Assembly (NCBI GenBank): GCA_002441145.1
Contig: DJVK01000021.1
Coordinates: 14,901-78,900 of the forward strand
Source: Candidatus Saccharibacteria bacterium UBA6258
Lineage (GTDB): Bacteria > Patescibacteriota > Saccharimonadia > Saccharimonadales > Saccharimonadaceae
DNA: 64,000 nucleotides
Direction of reading: 5' to 3'
Part shown: positions 1-8,637 of the stretch, piece after piece
How the letters are laid out: each line of letters opens with the position of its first letter
How positions within the stretch are numbered: the stretch's first letter is position 1
The notes under the pieces: generated by a model
What the model was told of the DNA's origin: nothing
Database searches by the model: none
The model's input: only the letters and a program-made list of their open reading frames with translations
Program-made: the position numbers and the translations under genes

Positions 1-392
1 CAGGACTACAGGGTAAGTTCTGGGAAATGCACGACAGCCTGTACGAAACACAAGACGCATGGAAAGATCTTAGCGCAAACGCACGTTCTGACTACTTTGT
101 CGGACTCGCCAAAGACCTTGGGCTCGATGGCGACAAATTACTCGCCGACCTCGACAGCCAATCAGTCCAAGCTAAAATCGCCTACGATGAAGCCCTTGGT
201 AAGTCACAGCAGATTACTGGTACACCGACATTTTACTTAAATGGTAAACTCGTCGACCAGCAGTATAAAGATGGCAAACTTGTTACCAATGACCCCGAAG
301 GCAGCCAGGTATGGTCAGACTTCGACGCGATTGATAAGTTGATCATTCAACCAGCGCTTAAAGAGGCTGGCATTCCACTACCAAAAGAATAA
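1..392 (+). CDS. DsbA-like thioredoxin-fold protein (3' part)
   Basis: The reading frame is open from the first bases of the window, so the start lies outside it. The visible part ends with the pattern typical of the C-terminal half of DsbA/DSBA-like oxidoreductases: a helical segment followed by ITGTPTFYLNGKLV, where the cis-proline loop (TPT) sits next to the active site in the fold. The CxxC catalytic motif would be upstream and cannot be checked. CPR DsbA-like proteins are usually membrane-anchored and oxidise thiols of exported proteins. A strong hairpin terminator follows 19 bases after the stop. Confidence 0.8.
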   Translation, partial: GLQGKFWEMHDSLYETQDAWKDLSANARSDYFVGLAKDLGLDGDKLLADLDSQSVQAKIAYDEALGKSQQITGTPTFYLNGKLVDQQYKDGKLVTNDPEGSQVWSDFDAIDKLIIQPALKEAGIPLPKE

Positions 393-410
393 GCAGATTA
401 ACCAACATAA

Positions 411-438
411 AAACACCCCGGTGCCTTGGGGTGTTTTT
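411..438. terminator. Bidirectional Rho-independent terminator
   Basis: The stem AAACACCCC / GGGGTGTTT has a 7-8-nt loop and ends in a T-run on both strands. It can serve the DsbA-like gene on the plus strand and the small minus-strand ORF at 495-587. Confidence 0.85.
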
Positions 439-494
439 AGTTCTTTGAAATCATTCGCGGGGGGCGAAGATTTCGGTTTAGCGTAAACGCAAAT

Positions 495-587
495 TTATTG
501 TGCGATATACAGCTGCCATTCGGCAGGCACCACATCCACGGCGATCTTTTTGCTGCGTGAAGCAACATATTCGATTGCGATTGGCAT
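495..587 (-). CDS. Small ORF, 30 aa, unknown
   Basis: A 30-codon minus-strand frame begins at ATG (585-587) with an AAAGGAG ribosome-binding site about 7 nt upstream, which is better than most sites in this window. The peptide starts MPIAIEYVASRSKK and ends PAEWQLYIAQ; it has no obvious signal or membrane segment. It lies alone in a stretch of about 350 bases without other genes, between a bidirectional terminator and a 14-bp palindrome just upstream of its Shine-Dalgarno sequence. It could be a real small protein or a leader peptide, though no coding gene follows it on that strand. I do not recognise a family. Confidence 0.5.
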   Translation of the reverse strand: MPIAIEYVASRSKKIAVDVVPAEWQLYIAQ

Positions 588-603
588 GTGTTTGTAACTC
601 CTT

Positions 604-617
604 TGCACCTAGGTGCA
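604..617. promoter_or_regulatory. Perfect 14-bp palindrome, operator candidate
   Basis: TGCACCTAGGTGCA is fully symmetric and lies immediately upstream of the ribosome-binding site of the 30-aa ORF. The rest of 618-753 shows no gene. Confidence 0.4.
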
Positions 618-753
618 GTGTCCCGTATTTGAAGCGCATTCGACCTTAAATATTACTATTTGTTTGTTTGCCGCGCTTCCGGGCACGCTCATAATAGTAT
701 CAAAAATGAGTAAGTTATTCAAGTATTAGCACGATGGCGAACTCGTCCGACCT

Positions 754-2427
754 CTATAAATGGGGCGTATCTCGAAGCTTCTTTTCTTTGATAAACGACG
801 CGAATGCCAGTGCGATAACCATCAAGATCGACGATATGATAAAAATCGTGTGCAGCGATTTAGTAAACGCCGCAATGACCTGATCGCCAAACTCGCCCTG
901 CTGTTTAAGGAACGTGCTCTTTTGCTCATTTTTTGCTGCCTCAGAAATCGGAGCGGTATCAATCGCTGTCGTGGCGCTATCTTTGATAGTCTGCTTTTGT
1001 GCATTTACCTGTAGCAACGTATCTGCGGTAATTTTATCACCAATCATCTTTGAGCCTTCTGGCGACTGCTGAATGGTCTGGATATACGGAATGGCTGCCG
1101 GATTGGCAATCGAGCTCAAAATACCTGTCGTCAGGATACCGCTCATCAGCGCTGTGCCTATCGTCGATCCAAGGCCTCGGAATAGTTGAACGCTCGATGT
1201 CGCCGCGCCTAAGTCTTCTTGATGGAACTCATTCTGAACAGCCAAGTTAAGAATCGGCATTGCCATACCCATACCAAGCCCGGCAAATGTCATGATGACC
1301 GCTTCGTGCCAATACGGTGAATCAGGATGCAAGGTAACCAACGCAAGAATGCTAAGCGCGGCGAACGTGAATCCAGTCAGAATAAACCGTTTATACCTAC
1401 CGGTGCGCGACACTACCTGCCCGATACCGATAGACGAGACCATCATACCGCCCATCATCGGGAGCAACATCAAGCCGGCATTAGATGCAGATGCACCGAA
1501 TACTTGCTGGTTAAACTGTGTTAGGTATAGAATAGCACCGAGGAACGCCGCACCAAATAGTAATGTTGCAACGACCATCAAACTGAAGGTACGCTTTTTA
1601 AAGAAGCGTAGCGGCAGAATTGGCTCTTTTGCCTTGCGCTCGGCCGCGACAAACAATGCGCCGGCGGTAACCGCAATAGTCATGAGCGTACCCTTTATAA
1701 ACTCAACGCTCATGCCGTTATCAATCAGACCCTTAAAGATCGTTTCGGTGTTGTCCACCGAGAGCACCAACGATGCTAGTGCAATCGTGATAAATATAGC
1801 CCCGGGGTAATCTGGGGTATGTGACTTGGCGTGCTTCGTGTCGGGCGCGTGGCGTGCGATCACATAGGCCGCAACGATACCGATTGGGACATTGATAAAG
1901 AACGTCCATCGCCAGTCAGTCGTCAGGCCAACTATCTGCTGGTTATCGGTCAGCCATCCACCGAGCAGCGGCCCGATTACCGAACTCATACCAAACACTG
2001 CTCCAATCATGCCCTGCCATTTGCCGCGCTCTTTAGGCGTAAATAGGTCACCAATAATCGTGAAAGCATTGGCCATAATCATACCACCACCAATACCTTG
2101 TATAGCGCGCAGTGCGATTAGCCACTCGACGCTTGGAGCAAGGCCACCAAATAATGACGCAAGTGAAAAGATTATGACACCGCCAAGTAAGATTGGTCGT
2201 CGCCCATACATGTCAGACAATTTACCAGCAAGCGGCACGGTAACGGTACTCGTTAATAAATACGCAGTAACAATGAATCCAAGGCTGCTAAAACTATCAA
2301 ACTCTTTGACTATTGCGCCAAGTGCCGTCGCGATAATCGTCTGGTCGAGCGCCACTAAAAAAAGACCGCTCATTACGGCTAGCATCACAATAATTTTTTC
2401 TCGTTGTGTAATGTGGTGCAATGACAT
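754..2427 (-). CDS. MFS drug exporter, DHA2 (EmrB/QacA) family
   Basis: This 557-aa protein is a proton-driven multidrug exporter of the 14-helix DHA2 type in the cytoplasmic membrane. The start shows the family pattern LDQTIIATALGAIV in helix 1, and motif A is seen as GKLSDMYGRRPILLGG after helix 2. RAIQGIGGGMIMA and GPLLGGWLTD match conserved helix 4 and motif C regions. A hydrophilic loop of about 80 residues lies before the last helix, as in other DHA2 members. The length is normal. It is transcribed alone; the small PAP2 gene downstream in the same direction of reading lies on the far side of a 108-bp gap. The substrate cannot be predicted. Confidence 0.92.
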   Translation of the reverse strand: MSLHHITQREKIIVMLAVMSGLFLVALDQTIIATALGAIVKEFDSFSSLGFIVTAYLLTSTVTVPLAGKLSDMYGRRPILLGGVIIFSLASLFGGLAPSVEWLIALRAIQGIGGGMIMANAFTIIGDLFTPKERGKWQGMIGAVFGMSSVIGPLLGGWLTDNQQIVGLTTDWRWTFFINVPIGIVAAYVIARHAPDTKHAKSHTPDYPGAIFITIALASLVLSVDNTETIFKGLIDNGMSVEFIKGTLMTIAVTAGALFVAAERKAKEPILPLRFFKKRTFSLMVVATLLFGAAFLGAILYLTQFNQQVFGASASNAGLMLLPMMGGMMVSSIGIGQVVSRTGRYKRFILTGFTFAALSILALVTLHPDSPYWHEAVIMTFAGLGMGMAMPILNLAVQNEFHQEDLGAATSSVQLFRGLGSTIGTALMSGILTTGILSSIANPAAIPYIQTIQQSPEGSKMIGDKITADTLLQVNAQKQTIKDSATTAIDTAPISEAAKNEQKSTFLKQQGEFGDQVIAAFTKSLHTIFIISSILMVIALAFASFIKEKKLRDTPHL

Positions 2428-2535
2428 TATTTAGTTTATTCCCCCTTTTTACATCGCTTTGAATAGTAACAATCCTTAACCATCTTATCATCATCGCCCG
2501 GGATTCACGCTCGGCAGTAAAATAAGAAGGATTGT

Positions 2536-3219
2536 TTAAGCTAGTTGCCTAAAGTATCTTAGCGCTTGGTGGCCGAGTTTTGAGCGGAGCAGTAACGCGA
2601 CAGCCATCACCCATGCACCACTGACGAGCCAGCCAGCAATGACGTCGGTCGGATAATGAACGCCAAGATAAAGTCGCGAGAAACCAACGAATAAAATATA
2701 TACAGCAGCGGCGCCACATGCCCACCATCGCCAGCGCGAGTCCCATAGTGCCACGACAATCACTAGTCCGAGTGCGGCACTTGCCATAGCGTGACCACTC
2801 GGAAATGAGTAACTAGGTTCAACGACCAATTGCTCCCATAAATTAGGCCGAGCGCGCTCGAAGATCGCTTTTAAAATGAGGTTGAGCGCGACGACACCGC
2901 CGACGCCGAGTGCGACAAAAATCGCACGAATATATTCCTTTTTATAGACGAATGCCCCGACGGCGATAAGCGTCAATAATGTTACACCGACAACCCCACC
3001 GATATCGGTCGCAACCGGCACAAACGCATCAAGAAATCCATCGGACATACCATTGATTGCCAGTAAAACCTGTTCATCAAATGCGAGCGTGTCGTATTCC
3101 CGCACATCCCAAGCAAGTTTTACGAATAGCATTGATGATATGGCGGCAGCGACAAACGCACCGACGACACTTGCAGTCAGTTCAAACTGTTTTTCTGCTA
3201 ATTTGGTGACTTTCTTCAT
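2536..3219 (-). CDS. PAP2-family membrane phosphatase
   Basis: This 227-aa protein has about six membrane helices and all three parts of the PAP2 signature: KAIFERARP (K-x6-RP), SFPSGHAM (PSGH), and SRLYLGVHYPTDVIAG (SR-x5-H-x3-D). The conserved histidines form and resolve a phospho-enzyme. Family members dephosphorylate phosphatidic acid, phosphatidylglycerol phosphate or undecaprenyl diphosphate; recycling of the undecaprenyl carrier is plausible in a cell that makes surface glycans. The start lies 4 bases after the stop of corA, so the two are probably one transcription unit with coupled translation. Confidence 0.9.
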   Translation of the reverse strand: MKKVTKLAEKQFELTASVVGAFVAAAISSMLFVKLAWDVREYDTLAFDEQVLLAINGMSDGFLDAFVPVATDIGGVVGVTLLTLIAVGAFVYKKEYIRAIFVALGVGGVVALNLILKAIFERARPNLWEQLVVEPSYSFPSGHAMASAALGLVIVVALWDSRWRWWACGAAAVYILFVGFSRLYLGVHYPTDVIAGWLVSGAWVMAVALLLRSKLGHQALRYFRQLA

Positions 3220-3223
3220 GGTA

Positions 3224-4174
3224 TTACCTCTTTCTGATTAAGAAATAGAAGCTGATTAGCGCGGCGGTAAACATACTGACAAAAATAATGACCCAGAATG
3301 TGAAGGAACTATGCGAATCAAAGGGAAACTGAACGTTCATACCAAACAACCCTGCTAGCATCGTCGGAATCGCCAAAGCCAATGTAGCCACAGTCAGTGT
3401 TCGCATCGTCTCGTTCAAGCGTGTATCCATGACCGCACGATATGAATCACGAACGTTCGTAATTGTGCGGAGAAGGCTTTTACATCGCGCTATCACCTGT
3501 TCAATGTCAACCGATAGGTCCTCGACCATTTCTTGGTCTTCTTCTTGCAGCTGGATGAGCTTGAACTTTGCATTTAGCGTTTTTTCAAGCGCAGTATTAG
3601 TAGGAATGAGCGCATCAAGGTAATCGTTTAACTTACGTTCATATTCAACGAATGTCGTTATGTCTTTTGGCGACAAATTTACTAAGTCGCTTGTCGCCGC
3701 GCGCATTTGCCTATTGATAGCTGCGACTCGCGTCTGATAAGAGCGCAAGATTGTTTCTACCATCCTAAGGAAGAGCTGCGTCTGCCGCGCAGTATCGACT
3801 GCGTTCGAGTCGATGAATGGCTGCCATAGTCGGCCCAGCAGGTCGCGACTAACTGTGACGGTGTGCTCGTTATTTAACGCAAACATAATCGGTGTCGTGT
3901 AGTCGTTAAAATTATCACCAACATCAGGCACGCGAGTAATGAAATACGTCCAGCCGCCATCATGCTCGATACGCGGAATCTCATGCGGGTCAAGGGCGTC
4001 CGAAAGAATATCGGTATCGATTCCGAGGCTGATAAGCTGAGCAAGCTCATCTTCTGCCGGGCGCTCAGCACGGACCCAATCCCCATTCTGCAAGGCAGGC
4101 TGCTCAACAATGGCCTGACCATCAGTCACGGATCGATAATAGTTAATCATACCTTTATAGTATGCCACTTTCAC
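3224..4174 (-). CDS. corA: CorA-type Mg2+/Co2+ channel
   Basis: This 316-aa protein has the CorA layout: a large N-terminal cytoplasmic domain rich in charged helices, then two C-terminal membrane helices. The first ends in the ion-selectivity motif GMN (LFGMNVQFPF), and the protein finishes in a basic tail. It would be a homopentameric magnesium channel in the cytoplasmic membrane. The start given is GTG with AGGTGAAA just before it; an ATG eight codons downstream has AAAGGT directly adjacent and is the alternative. The PAP2 gene follows after 4 bases. Confidence 0.92.
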   Translation of the reverse strand: MKVAYYKGMINYYRSVTDGQAIVEQPALQNGDWVRAERPAEDELAQLISLGIDTDILSDALDPHEIPRIEHDGGWTYFITRVPDVGDNFNDYTTPIMFALNNEHTVTVSRDLLGRLWQPFIDSNAVDTARQTQLFLRMVETILRSYQTRVAAINRQMRAATSDLVNLSPKDITTFVEYERKLNDYLDALIPTNTALEKTLNAKFKLIQLQEEDQEMVEDLSVDIEQVIARCKSLLRTITNVRDSYRAVMDTRLNETMRTLTVATLALAIPTMLAGLFGMNVQFPFDSHSSFTFWVIIFVSMFTAALISFYFLIRKR

Positions 4175-4210
4175 CTATCATGCTAGTTCTTTTGGTATAG
4201 TAGAAGCAGT

Positions 4211-5266
4211 ATGAAAAAATTCCACGATGCACATCCACTGAGGATATTTTGGCTCTCAGGCCTCCTCACTATTGCCCTTGCAGGGTTCGTATTGGCAAAA
4301 TTAGGACTCCCTGGACTATGGATTTTCGTCATCCTTGTCATCCTCGAAGTTACCTTTAGCTTTGACAACGCGGTCATCAACAGCAAAGTTCTGGCTAAGA
4401 TGTCGCCGATTTGGCAAAAGATATTCCTAACTGTCGGTATTTTTATTGCCGTCTTCGTGGTACGATTTTTACTCCCTATCGTCATCGTGATGGTGGCCGC
4501 TGGGCTTGGGTTTGGCAGTGTCGTCGACCTAGCCCTCAATAACCCCGATAAATACGGCGCAACGCTCCACGAAGCCGCTCCGATGATCGATGCGTTCGGT
4601 GGTGCATTCCTTATCATGATCGGAATCAGCTACTTCATGGACCGTCGCAAGGACATCCACTGGCTTGGCGCCATTGAAAAGAAGCTCTCTTCAGCGGGAC
4701 GTTTCGAGAACTTAAAAGTACTCGTGATGTTGGCAGTTGCGATGATTCTTTACGTTACTGTCGATCCTGAATATAAAACTACCGTACTCACGGCGAGCAT
4801 CTTGGGCACTATGCTCCATATGGGCCTAGAGGTATTTAGCGTTATGTTCGAATCGAAACAAAATGACCTAAAGCAACAAGTAGGTTGGGCAGCATTCGCG
4901 TCGTTCATGTATCTCGAAGTCCTCGACGCCTCGTTCTCATTCGACGGAGTTATCGGTGCGTTTGCGATTACAAATAGTGTCATCTTAATTATCGCCGGTC
5001 TTGGAGCTGGGGCAATTTGGGTGCGCTCGCTAACCGTCTATCTGTTACGAGCCGGCACGCTTGCTAAATATCGCTACCTTGAACACGGTGCGCATTGGGC
5101 AATTTTGGCGCTTGGTATTGTCATGTTCGTCAAGCTTTATCATATCGAACCACCTGAGTGGATGACCGGTTCACTTGGTCTTGTATTTGTTGCCACTGCG
5201 ATCGTCTCGAGCGTCATCGAAAAGCGACGTAACCATCACGTTGAAGATGATTACGTCGGCTGGTAA
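4211..5266 (+). CDS. DUF475 / TerC-superfamily membrane protein
   Basis: This 351-aa polytopic membrane protein has two related segments with acidic-polar helix motifs: EVTFSFDNAVINSKVL near residue 55 and EVLDASFSFDGVIGAFAIT near residue 240. Paired motifs of this kind mark the DUF475 branch of the TerC/Alx superfamily. TerC-like proteins export metal ions such as manganese in some bacteria; the substrate here is unknown. A TATAGT -10 box lies 9 nt upstream of the ATG, so the mRNA probably has almost no leader. It is divergent from corA across 36 bases. Confidence 0.85.
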   Translation: MKKFHDAHPLRIFWLSGLLTIALAGFVLAKLGLPGLWIFVILVILEVTFSFDNAVINSKVLAKMSPIWQKIFLTVGIFIAVFVVRFLLPIVIVMVAAGLGFGSVVDLALNNPDKYGATLHEAAPMIDAFGGAFLIMIGISYFMDRRKDIHWLGAIEKKLSSAGRFENLKVLVMLAVAMILYVTVDPEYKTTVLTASILGTMLHMGLEVFSVMFESKQNDLKQQVGWAAFASFMYLEVLDASFSFDGVIGAFAITNSVILIIAGLGAGAIWVRSLTVYLLRAGTLAKYRYLEHGAHWAILALGIVMFVKLYHIEPPEWMTGSLGLVFVATAIVSSVIEKRRNHHVEDDYVGW

Positions 5267-5284
5267 AACTACGCGTCGCGTAAG

Positions 5285-5650
5285 CTAAACTTTTTGAGGC
5301 GTCGTGAAGGTGACCGTCTCTTCAGTTTCGAGTGCTTCGACCATCGTCAAGACGGCAGCTAAGAAGTACGCGAGCGTATCGAATAGTTGTAGCGAATAAT
5401 CCGCCGTTAGCATCAGTGCAAATACAGTGACGCCAACCGATACGACGGCAAGCGCGCTACGTACACTTGATGAACGCGGTCGTGACGTCAGCATAATTAC
5501 AGCTAGACTGATGATGAGCGCTACTCTCGCAATGTTGTGCTCCACACCTTGCCCCATAAACAACGTAAATCCTGTTTCAATCCCAAACAACGATGCGAAT
5601 AACATGATCGCTAGGGTACCGATGGTTCCGATAGTCAATATATTTTTCAT
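5285..5650 (-). CDS. Small membrane protein, unknown
   Basis: The 121-aa protein consists of three or four hydrophobic helices (residues about 8-28, 42-57, 65-83, 90-106) with a short acidic C-terminus containing EALETEETVTF. I do not recognise a family. A TGTAA-N6-TTACA box lies upstream, about 40 bp before the inferred transcription start (-10 TATGAT), which matches the placement of Crp-like sites elsewhere in the window. It faces the DUF475 gene tail to tail. Confidence 0.6.
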   Translation of the reverse strand: MKNILTIGTIGTLAIMLFASLFGIETGFTLFMGQGVEHNIARVALIISLAVIMLTSRPRSSSVRSALAVVSVGVTVFALMLTADYSLQLFDTLAYFLAAVLTMVEALETEETVTFTTPQKV

Positions 5651-5706
5651 ATCCCTTATATCCTGTTTAGTGTGTTTATATCATACGTAACATACGGAGC
5701 ACTAGC

Positions 5707-5722
5707 TGTAACATATTTTACA
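5707..5722. promoter_or_regulatory. Crp-like box, weaker symmetric variant
   Basis: TGTAACATATTTTACA is symmetric (TGTAA-N6-TTACA). Its centre is about 40.5 bp upstream of the start inferred from the minus-strand TATGAT box at 5681-5686, which serves the gene at 5285-5650. Confidence 0.5.
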
Positions 5723-5797
5723 TATGAGGTACATGCTTATTCCTCGCATCGCACCAGAGGTCGCGGGTTTTTACCACTTGCCAATATCGAATAGTTA

Positions 5798-5813
5798 TGT
5801 GACTATTTTCACA
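5798..5813. promoter_or_regulatory. Perfect Crp-type box TGTGA-N6-TCACA
   Basis: TGTGACTATTTTCACA lies over the -35 region of the next Crp/Fnr gene, centred about 28 bp before its inferred transcription start. That position suggests repression, that is, negative autoregulation. Confidence 0.7.
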
Positions 5814-5821
5814 ACTCACGG

Positions 5822-5834
5822 TATACTAATAGTA
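5822..5834 (+). promoter_or_regulatory. -10 box of a leaderless promoter
   Basis: TATACT at 5822-5827 is 6 nt from the ATG at 5834, so transcription should start at or next to the A of the start codon. No Shine-Dalgarno sequence is present. Confidence 0.6.
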
Positions 5835-6496
5835 TGAAACAATTGCTTTCTCACCTGCGATCAATCGGTACGCCGAGCCTGTATCGCAAAAATTCGAGCC
5901 TATTCTTTCAGGGCGAGATTCCTCGTTATGCAATCGTTATTCTTGATGGTGTCGTCAAGGCATACACTATTAGCCCCGAGGGTGATGAGACGATCGTCAA
6001 CTTATTTACTAAGGGCACCGTCTTACCGACAGCCTGGGCCAATAATCACTCGCCTACGGCATTATTCAACTACGACGCGGTCAATGATGTGCGCGTCGTC
6101 AAAGTAAAACGTAAAGATTTTAACGATGCTATCGAATCGGATCCCGAATTTCAACGCGAATACCTAGACTTTACTATCCAGAGCCAAGCCAGCTTACTAT
6201 TACGCGTGACCGGCCTCTGCCAGTCCCGTGCAACAGAAAAGATATGCTACACGCTCTACTACCTATTGTTCCGTCACGGTATCGAACGCGCGAATGGCAA
6301 CTACGAAATCGACCTTAAGATCACGCAAAGCATGCTCGCGAGCCTTATCGGCCAAACAAGGGAGTCTACCGCGAAGAATCTTAAGCTGCTTAAAGACGCC
6401 GGTGTTGTCGACTACACCTCCTCTACCTACACTGTCAACAAACCAAAATTAGAAGCATACCTTGGTGAAGATAGCTTCCGCAATTTGGATATTTAG
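5834..6496 (+). CDS. Crp/Fnr-family transcription regulator 1
   Basis: The 220-aa protein has an N-terminal cyclic-nucleotide-binding-type beta barrel (about residues 15-115), a long dimer helix, and a C-terminal winged helix with TQSMLASLIGQTRESTAKNL as the helix-turn-helix. The recognition helix carries RE followed by K (RESTAK) instead of the RETxxR of E. coli Crp. The phosphate-binding cassette lacks the Arg-Ser pair that holds cAMP, and there is no N-terminal cysteine cluster for an FeS centre, so the signal it senses is unknown. Its own upstream region carries a perfect TGTGA-N6-TCACA box. Confidence 0.9.
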   Translation: MKQLLSHLRSIGTPSLYRKNSSLFFQGEIPRYAIVILDGVVKAYTISPEGDETIVNLFTKGTVLPTAWANNHSPTALFNYDAVNDVRVVKVKRKDFNDAIESDPEFQREYLDFTIQSQASLLLRVTGLCQSRATEKICYTLYYLLFRHGIERANGNYEIDLKITQSMLASLIGQTRESTAKNLKLLKDAGVVDYTSSTYTVNKPKLEAYLGEDSFRNLDI

Positions 6497-6504
6497 CTGA
6501 TTAA

Positions 6505-6903
6505 TTAGACTGCTGATTTTTCGGCAGTGATACCGTCAACTAGGTGGAGCAAGTCTTTAGGAGCAGCGCGAGCCTTTAGGACGTATCTGTCGATGCCAAG
6601 TTCATATGCCTCATCGATGTCTTTGTGCGCGTCATAGTTACTAAACACAACGACAGTCGTGTCGGGGTGCTCTTCGGGCTTAAACTCGCGCAAAAATCCA
6701 ATACCATCCATTACAGGCATACGTAAATCGAGCAAGATAATGTCTGGGTCACTCTTGCTGTCTTTGACGATTTCAAGTGCCTCTTGGCCGTTGAATGCTG
6801 TTTGCACGGTATAGTTACCAACGGTATCTAATATCATGCGATATGCATCATTAAGTGCTTGATCATCTTCTACTACGAGAACGGTGGCGGTTTTCTTTGT
6901 CAT
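6505..6903 (-). CDS. Single-domain response regulator (receiver only)
   Basis: The 132-aa protein is a CheY-like receiver with the acidic pair VVEDDQ near residues 10-14, the phospho-acceptor Asp in PDIILLDLRMPVMDG (about residue 57), a conserved Ser in VVFSNYD and Lys in VLKARA. There is no DNA-binding or enzymatic output domain. The partner is almost certainly the PAS histidine kinase encoded just upstream on the same strand, 54 bases away. It has its own promoter: TATTAT about 9 nt before the ATG, and a Crp-like box centred at -41.5 from the inferred start. Confidence 0.92.
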   Translation of the reverse strand: MTKKTATVLVVEDDQALNDAYRMILDTVGNYTVQTAFNGQEALEIVKDSKSDPDIILLDLRMPVMDGIGFLREFKPEEHPDTTVVVFSNYDAHKDIDEAYELGIDRYVLKARAAPKDLLHLVDGITAEKSAV

Positions 6904-6939
6904 ACGCGTGTAATAATACCTATCAATCTAATTTTCATC

Positions 6940-6955
6940 TGTAATTATTATCACA
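6940..6955. promoter_or_regulatory. Crp-like box upstream of response regulator
   Basis: On the minus strand this reads TGTGATAATAATTACA. Taking the -10 box TATTAT (plus 6913-6918) and a start at 6906, the box centre is at -41.5, the class II activator position. Confidence 0.6.
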
Positions 6956-6957
6956 TT

Positions 6958-8109
6958 TTACTGCTTTGGAAGAATAATTTCAAATATACTCCCGTGAGGT
7001 GAATTCTCATGGTATACGATATTGCCCCCATGCATGTCGATACTTCGCTTAGCCCAGTACAAGCCAAGGCCCGTTCCACCGACTTTCATAGACAATTCGT
7101 TATCAATTCGGACGAACTTTTTAAATAGCTCCCGTTGCATTTCTTTAGGAATACCCACCCCCTCATCGGCGATGGCTATCTTCACTGAATTTTTGTCATC
7201 GGTTATCGTCACTTCGATCGACTTGCCTTCTTCAGTATACTTACTTGCGTTATCGATGATATTTTCGACGACCATCCGTACGATTTCGCTATCGATGTCG
7301 GCTTCGACTTTAATATCTAGCGGTTGGAATACGAGTTGCTGGTTACGTCGCTTGAACATATCCATGTTATCGCGAATAAGATAGTGTACGAGCTGATTGA
7401 TGTTTGTCATCTCTTTACGCAGTACAACCTTACCCGAGTCGACTTGCGCAACCTTAAGGAGGTCGGTGACAATGCGTAGCTGTCGTTCATTACTTTCATA
7501 GGCACGTTCTAAAATTTCACACTGCTGCTCGGTCAGTTCGCCGAACAAGCCATCGCGTAGCATTGCTAGATATTGCTTTACACCCGTAGCCGGTGTGCGT
7601 AACTGATGTGAGGCAATCGAAATAAATTCGTCTTTCGATTTGTTAATTTCCACTAGGTGTTCAAGGTGCTTCAATCGCTGGCGAGCATAGTCATCGGCGT
7701 CATATCGCTCCGTCACGTCGTCGGTAGACAAAATAACACCCGTTACCGTACCGTTCTTCATAAGCGGATAGACTTCCATAGCCCACAGACGTCGTACGAA
7801 CTTACCTGCTTCATTCTGAGTATCATACCTGACTACTCCGGCATCGAATGGCGTACCAGTCGTTACACACTGTTCAATTGCCTCCATGAGAGCTCTGGTG
7901 CCTTCGCGGCTTTCTTTGTTTTTTGAAACTGGATAGACTTCTTGGAAAGATTTCTCTAATATTTGATCGCGGGTGCGGCTGATGAGTGCACACAGCGAAT
8001 CGCTTGCCTCGATAATCGTATAATTGGGGGCATTATTAACCAGTACCATGTAGTGACCTGGTAATGCGTGGAACAGAACGTCGTAATTTATCCCAAGTCG
8101 TTTCTTCAT
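6958..8109 (-). CDS. PAS-domain sensor histidine kinase
   Basis: The 383-aa kinase has no membrane helix. A PAS domain covers about residues 8-130, followed by a short coiled linker, the HisKA dimerisation domain with phospho-acceptor His168 in SIASHQLRTPATGVKQ, and a HATPase domain with N box (NIIDNASKYT), G1 (DEGVGIP) and G2 (GGTGLGLYWA). It is therefore a cytoplasmic sensor, probably for a small ligand or redox state. The minus-strand -10 box TATAGT sits 6 nt before the ATG, suggesting a leaderless mRNA. It is downstream of, but separated by a terminator from, the GlsB-type gene. Confidence 0.92.
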   Translation of the reverse strand: MKKRLGINYDVLFHALPGHYMVLVNNAPNYTIIEASDSLCALISRTRDQILEKSFQEVYPVSKNKESREGTRALMEAIEQCVTTGTPFDAGVVRYDTQNEAGKFVRRLWAMEVYPLMKNGTVTGVILSTDDVTERYDADDYARQRLKHLEHLVEINKSKDEFISIASHQLRTPATGVKQYLAMLRDGLFGELTEQQCEILERAYESNERQLRIVTDLLKVAQVDSGKVVLRKEMTNINQLVHYLIRDNMDMFKRRNQQLVFQPLDIKVEADIDSEIVRMVVENIIDNASKYTEEGKSIEVTITDDKNSVKIAIADEGVGIPKEMQRELFKKFVRIDNELSMKVGGTGLGLYWAKRSIDMHGGNIVYHENSPHGSIFEIILPKQ

Positions 8110-8125
8110 AGGTCTACTATAACAA

Positions 8126-8151
8126 AAGAGCCTACGGGGGAGTAGGCTCTT
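8126..8151 (-). terminator. Rho-independent terminator
   Basis: The stem AAGAGCCTAC / GTAGGCTCTT is followed by TTTTG on the minus strand. It ends the GlsB-type gene and isolates the kinase gene. Confidence 0.85.
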
Positions 8152-8178
8152 AGGGGTAGTGGAGGGTGGGCCGGACTA

Positions 8179-8439
8179 TTAAGCGCGACCGCGAACTGCT
8201 TTGACAATCGCAAGCAGGATGACTGCACCAAGAATGGCGGTCAAAATGCTTGGAATATTGAGCTGGCCTTCGGCAACATCCATTCCAAACAAGCTGATAA
8301 CCCAGCCACCGAGGAAGGCACCAATGATACCTACTACGATGTTTGCGAGTGCACCCATTTGTGCGTCTGTTTTCATAATCATCGATGCGATCCAACCTGC
8401 GAGTGCACCGACGATGAGCCAGATAATAATGTCCATCAA
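8179..8439 (-). CDS. GlsB/YeaQ/YmgE-family stress membrane protein
   Basis: The 86-aa protein has three glycine-rich membrane helices with the family pattern IIWLIVGALAGWIAS, NIVVGIIGAFLGGWV and a last helix ending in a basic tail (VRGRA). The family is also called transglycosylase-associated protein; members are induced in stress and their biochemical role is unclear. AAGGAG is well placed before the ATG. A Crp-like box (8502-8517) is centred at -41.5 relative to the start inferred from TACGAT (plus 8475-8480), so the gene is a good candidate for activation by one of the Crp/Fnr proteins. Confidence 0.9.
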   Translation of the reverse strand: MMDIIIWLIVGALAGWIASMIMKTDAQMGALANIVVGIIGAFLGGWVISLFGMDVAEGQLNIPSILTAILGAVILLAIVKAVRGRA

Positions 8440-8501
8440 CGTTTCTCCTTATTTCGTTATTTGTTGATAAACCTATCGTAGCCCGAGCCCAAATTATTCG
8501 T

Positions 8502-8517
8502 TGTAATTATTTTCACA
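8502..8517. promoter_or_regulatory. Crp-like box upstream of GlsB-type gene
   Basis: On the minus strand it reads TGTGAAAATAATTACA. Its centre is 41.5 bp upstream of the inferred start at 8468, the same spacing as at the response-regulator gene. Confidence 0.6.
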
Positions 8518-8637
8518 AAATCACGTACGATGCGTAATTTACCCCTGTTGAAATTGGTAGGTACGATACATTTTTAGTGACACGAACAATAGATTACAGC
8601 AGGTTTTGGATGCCAGCACGCGTGTCAAATTTAGCGA

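Noticed and set aside
1892..2434. Long plus-strand frame (180 aa) opposite the MFS gene
   Set aside because: It is a shadow of the MFS exporter: composition is biased (many Ser, Pro, Ile) and it has no ribosome-binding site or domain.
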